From assembly GCA_013298675.1 (NCBI GenBank), contig JAAFIJ010000141.1, positions 1 through 7,180 of the forward strand: a DNA stretch of 7,180 nucleotides, written 5' to 3'. Source of the stretch: Rhodobacterales bacterium. GTDB lineage: Bacteria > Pseudomonadota > Alphaproteobacteria > Rhodobacterales > Rhodobacteraceae. The position numbers were made by a program, and so were the translations under genes. The notes under the pieces are model-generated. The model saw nothing but the letters and a program-made list of their open reading frames with translations. It was not told where the DNA came from and did not search any database. Of the stretch, positions 1 to 5,804 are shown one piece after another; the stretch's first letter is position 1, and the number at the start of each line of letters is the position of its first letter.

Positions 1-11
1 ACATGCTGCAT
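1..11 (-). CDS. 5' end of a gene downstream of cobD, possibly cobC (partial)
   Basis: After the cobD stop (TAA, complement of 36-38) the minus strand offers an ATG at 11-9 followed by CAG CAT, so only Met-Gln-His is inside the window. In many alphaproteobacteria cobD is followed closely by cobC (threonine-phosphate decarboxylase / aminotransferase-like, supplying aminopropanol phosphate), and the 24-base gap would suit the same operon. The product cannot be seen, the upstream AG-rich stretch is a weak ribosome site, and the identity rests on gene-order knowledge only. Confidence 0.25.
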
Positions 12-35
12 GGTTCAACTCTGCTGATGTCTCGC

Positions 36-944
36 TTACAAAAGCCAGATCAACACGACAAGTGCAAGCATTGCAAACCAAACCCGCCAAAGCGCGCTCA
101 CAGACCGGTCAATGTCGGCAGCATCCAAAGTGCGGCGCCCCTCGGGATACACCCATGGAAAATCGGTTTGGGTGCCATGATAGCTGCGTGGCCCCGACAA
201 AGCGATATTCAAGCTAACGGCCATCGCTGCCTCGGGCCAGCCCGCGTTGGGGCTGCGGTGCAGAGGCGCGTCACGCAAGATTGGAGCATAGGCGCGCACG
301 CCGTGGGTCAGCGCGATCAACAGGGCTGTCAGGCGCGCCGGCGCGAGATTGAGCAGATCGTCAAACCGTGCGGCGGCCCAGCCGAACTCTTCGTATTTCG
401 GTGTCCGATGGCCGATCATACTGTCGGCGGTATTGGTCATTTTATACAAAAGCAATCCGGGAAGCCCCGCGATCAGGAACCAAAAGGCCGGGGCAATCAC
501 TCCATCGGAATGGTTCTCCGCAGCACTTTCGATCGCGGACCGCGCTATTGCAGATGCGTCAAGTGTTGCTGTGTCGCGCCCGACGATCATTGCCACCGCG
601 CGCCGCCCATCAGCAACTGATGATCGCAACCCCGCGGCCACGGCTGCCACATGTTGCACCAAGCTTTTCTGCGCCAGCAACACGGCGGCAAACACGATTT
701 CTAGGATGCCGAAATCGGGGATCAGTTGAACGACCCAGCCAAGCACCATCGCGGTGATCCCAAGGCCCGCCATGGCACAGGTGCCCTTGATCCGCCGATT
801 GCTTCCGGTGTTGAACCGATGATCAACCCAAGCGACTGCCCGGCCCATGATCACAGCCGGATGCGGCCAGCGATCCCATATGGCTTTGGGTTCGCCCAAA
901 GCGGCATCAAGCAAAAGGGCGGGAATCAGCAAGGCGGCGCTCAT
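36..944 (-). CDS. cobD: Adenosylcobinamide-phosphate synthase CobD/CbiB
   Basis: Inner-membrane enzyme of cobalamin synthesis that joins aminopropanol (or its phosphate) to adenosylcobyric acid, closing the side chain that later carries the nucleotide loop. The 302-residue product shows the family landmarks in order: an N-terminal LDAALGEP...WPHPAVIMGR block, a hydrophobic segment near 50-85, SAIESAAENHSDGVIAPAFW near 140-160, a KMTNTADSMIGH motif near 170, an NLAPARLT motif, and HRSPNAGWPEAAMA near 230, with a hydrophobic C-terminus. I start it at the ATG at 944-942, preceded by a modest GAGA; an in-frame GTG at 977 would add 11 residues (P, Q and S rich) with no ribosome site and atypical for the family. 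No cobalamin riboswitch motif was found upstream. The name cobD here follows Pseudomonas usage (cbiB in enterics). Confidence 0.95.
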   Translation of the reverse strand: MSAALLIPALLLDAALGEPKAIWDRWPHPAVIMGRAVAWVDHRFNTGSNRRIKGTCAMAGLGITAMVLGWVVQLIPDFGILEIVFAAVLLAQKSLVQHVAAVAAGLRSSVADGRRAVAMIVGRDTATLDASAIARSAIESAAENHSDGVIAPAFWFLIAGLPGLLLYKMTNTADSMIGHRTPKYEEFGWAAARFDDLLNLAPARLTALLIALTHGVRAYAPILRDAPLHRSPNAGWPEAAMAVSLNIALSGPRSYHGTQTDFPWVYPEGRRTLDAADIDRSVSALWRVWFAMLALVVLIWLL

Positions 945-1128
945 GTCTGTCTCGGGTTGGGACGGTTGTGGTGACACAAAGCCGATCTGTCGGACAAAGG
1001 CAACATCACCCGAGAGTTGAAATTGCGGTGCATTTTTGCCACGGGAGCGAGACTTTGCGCACAGGGCGCGCAGCCATCACAATTTTTATACCGTTCGCAC
1101 GGCAGACTGAAATTCTACGGAGGTGCTC

Positions 1129-1479
1129 ATGCTAGAATTTCTACCCGCTGATGTTGCCGAAACCCTGCGCATTGCGCAAACCGCCAAGCTGACGCGCCGC
1201 TCGCGGTTGCGAGTGCGGGTCGGTGCGCGGGAATTCCCGATCGTGAAGCTATCGGATGAAGGGTTGATCATCGACGCCTCACACACCACTCATCTGCACG
1301 GGCTGGTGGATGTTTTTGATGGGTCCCGCCACATTTTGGAATGCTTGATCATCGCGTCCTCGGTCGAGCATGGTCAACTGATTTGCGGGTTCAAACGATC
1401 AACGATGGTCACGGAAAATCCTGCACTCGACTATTTTAGGGACCCCGATAAACCGATCGCGCTGCTGACTAAGGCCTGA
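1129..1479 (+). CDS. Small PilZ-like protein, function unknown
   Basis: A 116-residue soluble protein. Residues 22-30 are strongly basic (TRRSRLRVR), followed by a short beta-rich stretch with LSDEG at 41-45 and GLIIDAS after it. This recalls the RxxxR plus (D/N)xSxxG signature of PilZ domains that bind cyclic di-GMP, but the second motif is degenerate (K-L-S rather than D/N-x-S), so nucleotide binding is not assured. The ATG at 1129 is chosen because ACGGAGG (1117-1123) lies at ideal distance; the in-frame GTG at 1123 overlaps that ribosome site. The gene is divergent from cobD, and its last 11 bases overlap the end of the opposing L,D-transpeptidase gene. Assignment to PilZ is tentative; the reading frame itself is well supported. 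Confidence 0.7.
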   Translation: MLEFLPADVAETLRIAQTAKLTRRSRLRVRVGAREFPIVKLSDEGLIIDASHTTHLHGLVDVFDGSRHILECLIIASSVEHGQLICGFKRSTMVTENPALDYFRDPDKPIALLTKA

Positions 1480-2008
1480 TTTCGACGACGGTTCCGATCG
1501 CGACGGCGGCGAAAATCTCTCGGATCTCGGCATTTGATACGGCAATACACCCAGCGGTCCAATCTTGTTTCAAGACCGTCGCATCTGGCAACGCATTTGG
1601 CTGCCCGTGGATCATTATATCGCCGCCTGCAGAATATCCCGCCTTTTTCGCCGCAGCCCGGTCTTCGGCGAGTGGATAGTTTAGCCCTAGAGACAGATGG
1701 AATTTCGACCCCGCGTTTTTCCGGTCGATCTTAAAGGTTCCCTCGGGCGTGCGCCCATCCCCTTGGCGGGTTTTGTCACCGACAGGCGACGACCCAAGCG
1801 CAATTTGATAGGTCTTGATCACCTTGCCCGCCCGGATCATTGACATCTGACGCTTTGATTTCTCGATCAGGATGTGCTCCACAGCGCCCTGTAATGGAGG
1901 CGGCGAGGGCAATTTGATGCCCGGGGGCGAAGCCGACTGCAGCACTGCCAGACCAAAGGCCATAAGCAGCGCTAACAGAATAACAAGACGCCTAAACGCG
2001 CGGTTCAT
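1469..2008 (-). CDS. L,D-transpeptidase family protein (YkuD domain), exported
   Basis: Probable periplasmic peptidoglycan L,D-transpeptidase: such enzymes use a Cys nucleophile to cross-link tetrapeptide stems or attach proteins to them. The 179-residue product starts with a basic N-terminus and a hydrophobic segment (about 8-24) that acts as signal peptide or anchor; no lipobox Cys is seen. The YkuD domain covers about 43-178, with the GDGRTPEG motif at 83-90, MIHGQP around His134 and DWTAGCIAV around Cys154. The usual SHGC is TAGC here, a common variant in the ErfK/YbiS group. It is translationally coupled to the upstream aminotransferase gene through an ATGA overlap at 2008-2005. No substrate-binding LysM domain is present, so whether it cross-links peptidoglycan or does something else cannot be told. 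Confidence 0.9.
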   Translation of the reverse strand: MNRAFRRLVILLALLMAFGLAVLQSASPPGIKLPSPPPLQGAVEHILIEKSKRQMSMIRAGKVIKTYQIALGSSPVGDKTRQGDGRTPEGTFKIDRKNAGSKFHLSLGLNYPLAEDRAAAKKAGYSAGGDIMIHGQPNALPDATVLKQDWTAGCIAVSNAEIREIFAAVAIGTVVEIRP

Positions 2009-3177
2009 TGCAGGTCTGCGAACGCCTTTTGCAGGCGGGCAACTGCCTCGACAATCGTCGAGCGTGGTGTCGCGAGGTTGAATCTCAGGAAATACTCGCC
2101 ACCGGCTCCAAAGCTAATCCCATGATTTGAGGCGATTTTTGCACCCTTTTCAACGCGGGAAATGAACTCTGATGGTTCCATTCCGGTTCCGGAAAAATCA
2201 ACCCACGCCAGATAGGTAGATTGAAGCGGCATCGACCGAACGCCCGGAATGGCATTGACGCCCGCGTCGAAAATCTGTCGGTTGGTGTCAAGATATTGCA
2301 CCAATGCATCCACCCAAGCTGCCCCTTCGGGGGAATAGGCGGCCTCTGCCATGAACAGCCCAAAAGAGTTGGGAGAGATTCCCATTGCGTTCATCCGCTC
2401 GGCAAAGCGTTTGCGCAGGTCGGGGTCTGCGATGATCACATTGCCTGAATGCGCACCTGCGATGTTAAACGTCTTGGTCGTCGCCGTCATCATCACCAAT
2501 CGGTTTGAGATGGCCGGAACGGCAGTAGCCATCGGATAGTGCTTTTGGCCTGGCATCACCAGATCGTGGTGAATTTCATCCGAGACGAGGATCAGATCGT
2601 GGCGCACGCAGAAATCAGCAACCGCCGCGAGCTCTGCTTTGGACCAGACACGCCCACCAGGATTATGCGGTGAGCACAGGATCAGCATCTTTTCCGCGCC
2701 AGTCATCTTGGCATCCCAAGCGGCAAAATCCATTTCAAAGTGACCATTTACATTAATAAGCGGGCATTCGACCACATTGCGGCCCGCCCCTTTGATCACG
2801 CGCGCAAAGGCGTGATAAACCGGGGTCATCAGGACAACGCCGTCGCCCGGCTTGGTAAAGGCATCGACGCACATCGACGTTCCGTTGACCAATCCGTGGG
2901 TGGTGAAAATATGCTCACGCTCCACAGCCCAACCGTGACGGGTGTGCATCCACCAGCGAATGGCGTCGAGATATTTTTCTTCATCGCCGTAGTAGCCATA
3001 GACACCATGCGCCATCATGCCATCCAGCGCGCGCTGCACGCAGACCGGCGGTTTGAAGTCCATGTCAGCGACCCACATCGCGATCCCATCGCTGACAGGC
3101 ACGCCGTACAACGGCTCCATCGCGTCCCATTTCGCTGAATGGGTGCCGACGCGGTTGATTTTGGTGTCAAAGTCCAT
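2005..3177 (-). CDS. MalY/PatB-type PLP-dependent C-S lyase (cystathionine beta-lyase-like aminotransferase)
   Basis: Cytosolic fold-type I PLP enzyme, class I/II aminotransferase superfamily, of the MalY/PatB group that cleaves cystathionine or cysteine conjugates to a thiol, pyruvate and ammonia. The 390-residue product has the MalY-style start (MDFDTKINRVGTHSAKWD), MWVADMDFKPP near 34-44, SPHNPGGRVW near 169-178 (cofactor Asn172), VSDEIHHDL with Asp200, the PLP lysine Lys235 in ATTKTFNIAG, and FLRFNLATPR with the carboxylate-binding Arg365. Start chosen at 3177 because GCGGAG (complement of 3183-3188) lies 5 bases upstream; an in-frame ATG at 3207 would add ten residues not typical of the family. 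First gene of a two-gene unit with the L,D-transpeptidase. In vivo substrate is not deducible; a regulatory role like that of E. coli MalY is possible but unsupported. Confidence 0.9.
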   Translation of the reverse strand: MDFDTKINRVGTHSAKWDAMEPLYGVPVSDGIAMWVADMDFKPPVCVQRALDGMMAHGVYGYYGDEEKYLDAIRWWMHTRHGWAVEREHIFTTHGLVNGTSMCVDAFTKPGDGVVLMTPVYHAFARVIKGAGRNVVECPLINVNGHFEMDFAAWDAKMTGAEKMLILCSPHNPGGRVWSKAELAAVADFCVRHDLILVSDEIHHDLVMPGQKHYPMATAVPAISNRLVMMTATTKTFNIAGAHSGNVIIADPDLRKRFAERMNAMGISPNSFGLFMAEAAYSPEGAAWVDALVQYLDTNRQIFDAGVNAIPGVRSMPLQSTYLAWVDFSGTGMEPSEFISRVEKGAKIASNHGISFGAGGEYFLRFNLATPRSTIVEAVARLQKAFADLQ

Positions 3178-3303
3178 GATTGCTCCGCAAAAAAGCGATT
3201 GGTTCATTGTTCCAGATAGTGCAGATTATTCAGAAAGTCATCCCATCTTTAAGGTAATGTTTGGAATTAATTGCCGAAAAATGCAAGATTAACAGCAAAT
3301 TAT

Positions 3304-3361
3304 TTTGGTGAACTTTTATGCACCATGTAAGGTGTAATTCTTACCTTTCTCTTGCACCAAA
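3304..3361. repeat. Clustered CACC/GGTG inverted and direct repeats (candidate operator)
   Basis: TTTGGTG at 3304-3310 is matched perfectly by CACCAAA at 3355-3361. Between them lie TGCACCA at 3319-3325, repeated identically at 3353-3359, and GGTG at 3331-3334, which forms the CACC-N6-GGTG dyad at 3321-3334. AAGGT-N9-ACCTT at 3329-3347 overlaps that dyad. Four CACC cores within 60 bases, two on each strand, overlap both candidate def promoters. This is what one expects of a multi-site operator, but the protein is unknown and short repeats can occur by chance. Confidence 0.35.
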
Positions 3362-3380
3362 CCGACCCACACCGTAAATC
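3352..3380 (+). promoter_or_regulatory. Candidate promoter of the def-fmt operon, possibly leaderless
   Basis: TTGCAC (3352-3357) is followed after exactly 17 bases by TAAATC (3375-3380). A start 7 bases after the -10 box falls on the A of the def1 ATG at 3387, which would yield a leaderless message; this agrees with the lack of a purine-rich ribosome site before that ATG. A second candidate, TTGGTG (3305-3310), 17 bases, TAAGGT (3328-3333), would give a leader of roughly 45-50 bases. By-eye prediction only. Confidence 0.4.
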
Positions 3381-3386
3381 CCCATT

Positions 3387-3911
3387 ATGATCCGCGATAT
3401 TCTAATCCATCCCGACCCGCGTCTGAAGAAACCTTGCGATCGTGTTCAAGAGGTGACGGCAGAGATTCATGTTTTGGCCAAGGACATGCTTGACACGATG
3501 TATGATGCGCCGGGCATCGGACTTGCGGCCCCTCAGGTGGGTGCGATGAAGCAATTGATCGTGATGGACTGCATCAAAGATGGCCCACCGCAACCGATGG
3601 TGATGCTGAACCCGATTGTGTTTTGGGCGTCAGAGGATTTGTCGGTCTATGACGAGGGCTGCCTGTCGATCCCGGATCAATATGCAGAGGTTTCGCGCCC
3701 TGGTTCCGTTAAGGTGCGTTGGATGGGTCTTGATGCCCAGACATATGAACAACAGTTCGACGGGCTGTGGGCGACCTGTGTGCAACATGAAATTGACCAC
3801 CTGAACGGTAAGTTGTTCATTGATTATCTGGGCCCCTTAAAGCGCCAAATGATCACTAGGCGTATGGAAAAGCTAAAGCGTGAACGTGCGCGGTTTGGTG
3901 ATGGGCGTTGA
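3387..3911 (+). CDS. def: Peptide deformylase 1, catalytically intact
   Basis: Cytosolic metalloenzyme (Fe2+ in vivo in most bacteria) that removes the formyl group from N-formylmethionine of nascent proteins at the ribosome exit. The 174-residue product has all three motifs: GIGLAAPQVG at 43-52 (Gln50), EGCLSIP at 90-96 (metal ligand Cys92), and QHEIDHLNG at 133-141 (metal ligands His134 and His138, catalytic Glu135). The C-terminal tail after 148 is long and basic (LKRQ, RRMEKLKRERAR), like the helix E. coli deformylase uses to dock on the ribosome. ATG at 3387 fits the usual N-terminus (MIR-ILIHPDPRLKK) although no Shine-Dalgarno is visible. First gene of the four-gene operon; its stop overlaps the next start as TGATG. 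It is the best candidate for the housekeeping enzyme. Confidence 0.96.
   Translation: MIRDILIHPDPRLKKPCDRVQEVTAEIHVLAKDMLDTMYDAPGIGLAAPQVGAMKQLIVMDCIKDGPPQPMVMLNPIVFWASEDLSVYDEGCLSIPDQYAEVSRPGSVKVRWMGLDAQTYEQQFDGLWATCVQHEIDHLNGKLFIDYLGPLKRQMITRRMEKLKRERARFGDGR
3654..3673 (+). repeat. 20-base exact repeat shared by def1 and def2
   Basis: GAGGGCTGCCTGTCGATCCC, encoding the metal-binding EGCLSIP motif, occurs identically at 4184-4203 in the second deformylase gene, 530 bases downstream. The HExxH region repeats less exactly: 19 of 20 bases match between 3783-3802 and 4313-4332. Identity down to synonymous positions points to tandem duplication or local gene conversion, or to shared codon preference. 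Confidence 0.8.
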
Positions 3912-4402
3912 TGGATGCCCTGCCTATCCTGATTTGGCCTGATGCAAGACTAACCCAAACCGCCTTGCCCGTGATGGGCTTGACAGAGGCGATCCACGAC
4001 CTTGCGCGCAAAATGCTGCGAACCATGTACGCGGCATCTGGGCGCGGGCTTGCGGCCCCGCAAGTTGGGGTTATGCAGCGGGTATTTGTGATGGATTTGA
4101 CCTGGAAGACAGATACGGGATCGCCACTTGTGTGCATCAACCCGGTGATTTTGTGGCGCTCTGACGTGGTGGCGCAAATGCATGAGGGCTGCCTGTCGAT
4201 CCCCGAACAGATGATACCTGTCACGCGCGCGCAGGCGATCCGGTTAGAGTGGACCGATTTGACTGGAGCACGCCAGATAAAGCGGCTTGCGGGAATGGCT
4301 GCGATCTGTGCCCAACATGAAATAGACCACCTCGACGGCATCTTGACTTTTGATCATTTGCCGAGCGACGAAAGAAACGCCAGAAGGGCCCAAAACATAT
4401 GA
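3911..4402 (+). CDS. def: Peptide deformylase 2, motifs intact, short C-terminus
   Basis: Second deformylase of the operon, 163 residues from the ATG at 3911-3913, which shares its A with the def1 stop; an in-frame TTG at 3908 would add one residue. Motifs: GRGLAAPQVG at 44-53, EGCLSIP at 92-98 (Cys94) and QHEIDHLDG at 135-143 (His136, Glu137, His140), so metal binding and catalysis should be preserved. Two differences from copy 1 stand out. Arg45 sits where Ile is usual; in E. coli that Ile44 lines the pocket for the Met side chain. The protein ends shortly after LPSDERNARRAQNI, lacking the long basic tail of copies 1 and 3. Likely a true deformylase with shifted substrate choice or weaker ribosome docking. 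The stop overlaps the next start (ATGA). Confidence 0.92.
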   Translation: MDALPILIWPDARLTQTALPVMGLTEAIHDLARKMLRTMYAASGRGLAAPQVGVMQRVFVMDLTWKTDTGSPLVCINPVILWRSDVVAQMHEGCLSIPEQMIPVTRAQAIRLEWTDLTGARQIKRLAGMAAICAQHEIDHLDGILTFDHLPSDERNARRAQNI

Positions 4403-4902
4403 CAGTTCGACCGTGTGTGCCCTATCCTCATGCCTTACTTAAGGTACCTTCGGTGCCCGTTGATGAGATAACGCCGGCGGTGCGCAAGATTTGGCAAGAT
4501 ATGATCGACACCATGGATGCGATGCCGGGTTATGGGCTTGCAGCGGTGCAGATCGGTTTGAACCTGCGACTGGCGGTGGTTGATTGTTCGGAAGCGCGGG
4601 GGCAGGCGGTGCTGATGGCCAACCCCGAAATTCTGCACCAAAGCGGGCAGTTCCGCGAACACGAAGAGGCCAGTCCCAATCTGGTTGGTGTGTCCGCCGT
4701 AATTCGCCGCCCTCGCGCAGTCACAGTGAGGTTTCTGAACGCTGAAGGGCAAATCGAAGAGCGCGATTTCGTCAATCTTTGGGCGACGAGCGTGCAGCAT
4801 CAGATCGATCATTTGAACGGGCGGATGTACTTTGACCACTTGTCAGCGCTCAAGCGGAAGATGCTGCTGCAGCGGGCTGAAAAGCTAAGGAAACGGCTGT
4901 GA
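4399..4902 (+). CDS. Deformylase-family protein, probably catalytically dead (Def3)
   Basis: The 167-residue product aligns with deformylase 1 almost without gaps, but its active site is rebuilt. Motif 1 is GYGLAAVQIG (44-53, Gln51 kept, Pro to Val). Motif 2, EGCLSIP, is EEASPNL at 89-95 aligned as E90-A91-S92-P93: the metal ligand Cys is Ser92, and the Leu whose backbone NH helps form the oxyanion hole is Pro93, which has no NH. Motif 3 is QHQIDHLNG at 133-141: both His remain, but the catalytic Glu is Gln135. The codons are AGT for TGC and CAG for GAA, two base changes each, so sequencing error is unlikely. The basic tail (LKRKMLLQRAEKLRKRL) is retained and the frame is open and coupled on both sides, so this looks like a maintained pseudoenzyme rather than decay. 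Annotation pipelines will probably call it peptide deformylase. Confidence 0.93.
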   Translation: MTVRPCVPYPHALLKVPSVPVDEITPAVRKIWQDMIDTMDAMPGYGLAAVQIGLNLRLAVVDCSEARGQAVLMANPEILHQSGQFREHEEASPNLVGVSAVIRRPRAVTVRFLNAEGQIEERDFVNLWATSVQHQIDHLNGRMYFDHLSALKRKMLLQRAEKLRKRL

Positions 4903-5792
4903 AAATCATCTTCATGGGGACACCGGATTTCTCCGTTGCGGCCTTGGAAACATTGCACGAAGTGCATGAAATCGTTGCGGTTTACTGCCAACCCCCGCGC
5001 CCTGCGGGGCGAGGTAAGGCTGACCGCCCCAGCCCCGTGCAAATCCGTGCGATGGCATTGGGGCTTCAGGTGCGGCATCCCGCTTCGCTGCGCAGCGAAG
5101 AGGTGCAGCAATCCTTTGTCGATCTGGCAGCGGATGTCGCGGTTGTGGTTGCTTATGGGCTGATTTTGCCGTCCGCACTGCTGTCTGCGCCGCGGTTTGG
5201 CTGTTTGAATATTCACGCTTCCTTGCTGCCCAGATGGCGCGGCGCGGCGCCTATTCACCGAGCCATCATGGCTGGAGATACCGAAACCGGGATCTGCATC
5301 ATGCAAATGGATGAGGGGCTGGATACAGGGGCGGTCTTGCAGCGCCAGACCCTTGCGATTGGCCCAGAAGAGACGACGGGCGCCTTGCATGATCGGCTGG
5401 CTGAATTGGGCGCACAGATGATCGCCGCAACGTTGGCCAAATTGCCCTTGGTGGGTGAGGTTCAGCACAACGACGCCATCACTTATGCGACCAAAATCGA
5501 CAAGGCAGAGGCCCGCATCGACTGGACAAAGCCCGCGATTGAGGTGGACCGCCAGATCCGGGCGCTGTCTCCCTTTCCGGGGGCATGGTGTCTGGTCGGG
5601 ACTGAGAGGGTCAAACTGCTGGGCGCGCGCCTTGGCCACGGTTCGGGTTCTGCGGGGCAAGTCTTAGGCGGTTTGACCATTGCTTGCGGCGAGGGTGCTA
5701 TAGAGATCACAGTGGCGCAACGCGAAGGCAAACGCGCGATGGCTGCGCAAGAATTGTTGCGCGGATTGACGCTGCCAGATTTTCTAGCATGA
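4899..5792 (+). CDS. fmt: Methionyl-tRNA formyltransferase Fmt
   Basis: Cytosolic enzyme that transfers a formyl group from 10-formyltetrahydrofolate to Met on initiator tRNA, the step that deformylases later reverse on the nascent chain. The 297-residue product has the N-terminal FMGTPDFSVAAL block, RPAGRGK near 34-40, the catalytic core NIHASLLPRWRGAAPIH at 104-120 (Asn104, His106) with Asp142 in DEGLDTGA, matching the E. coli Asn108/His110/Asp146 triad with a shift of four, then the C-terminal tRNA-binding domain from about 200 (YATKIDKAEARIDW, then LSPFPGAW). It is somewhat shorter than E. coli Fmt (about 315). Start is GTG at 4899, overlapping the def3 stop as GTGA, with AAGGA at 4887-4891 as ribosome site. 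Last gene of the operon. Confidence 0.97.
   Translation: MKIIFMGTPDFSVAALETLHEVHEIVAVYCQPPRPAGRGKADRPSPVQIRAMALGLQVRHPASLRSEEVQQSFVDLAADVAVVVAYGLILPSALLSAPRFGCLNIHASLLPRWRGAAPIHRAIMAGDTETGICIMQMDEGLDTGAVLQRQTLAIGPEETTGALHDRLAELGAQMIAATLAKLPLVGEVQHNDAITYATKIDKAEARIDWTKPAIEVDRQIRALSPFPGAWCLVGTERVKLLGARLGHGSGSAGQVLGGLTIACGEGAIEITVAQREGKRAMAAQELLRGLTLPDFLA
5083..5100. repeat. Perfect 18-base palindrome inside fmt
   Basis: CTTCGCTGCGCAGCGAAG is fully self-complementary. In mRNA it can form a 7-bp stem closed by a GCGC loop. It encodes Ala62 to Glu67 of Fmt, a surface-like linker region in the first domain, so coding alone need not impose the symmetry. Confidence 0.7.
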
Positions 5793-5804
5793 GCGTGCAC
5801 GCTC
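5791..5804. repeat. Perfect 14-base palindrome overlapping the fmt stop codon
   Basis: GAGCGTGCACGCTC begins at the second base of the fmt TGA stop. It is fully self-complementary and could be a dimeric protein site or, in RNA, a short hairpin. It directly abuts the next stem-loop, sharing base 5804. Confidence 0.65.

Larger units (their letters stand above)
3178..3386. promoter_or_regulatory. AT-rich divergent control region between malY-like gene and def operon
   Basis: A 209-base stretch, clearly richer in A and T than the genes around it, separates the divergent minus-strand lyase gene and the plus-strand def operon, so promoters for both must lie here. It contains no credible reading frame. 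AAGGTAA occurs at 3251-3257 on the plus strand and at 3347-3341 on the minus strand. A dense cluster of CACC/GGTG elements sits at 3304-3361 and a good promoter candidate at 3352-3380, both listed separately. No strong minus-strand promoter stands out by eye. Confidence 0.6.

Noticed and set aside
332..339. GGCGCGCC palindromes at 332-339 and 7105-7112
   Set aside because: Eight-base GC palindromes are expected by chance in GC-rich DNA; one is inside cobD and the other lies just before tetR without further symmetry.
3..620. 205-codon plus-strand frame opposite cobD
   Set aside because: Shadow of cobD; the minus-strand protein carries all family motifs and the plus frame looks like non-coding translation.
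945..1128. Cobalamin riboswitch or other leader upstream of cobD
   Set aside because: I looked on the minus strand for the B12-box core and the conserved GCCACTG element and found neither; only a TA-rich TTTTTATA at 1083-1090 is notable, without a well-spaced -35.
3856..4341. 161-codon minus-strand frame opposite def2
   Set aside because: Antisense shadow of a gene with intact deformylase motifs; no recognisable protein features or ribosome site.
4809..5660. 283-codon open frame on the minus strand opposite fmt
   Set aside because: It lies entirely antisense to fmt and the end of def3, has Arg/Gln/Cys/His-rich composition without motifs, and fmt is unambiguous.
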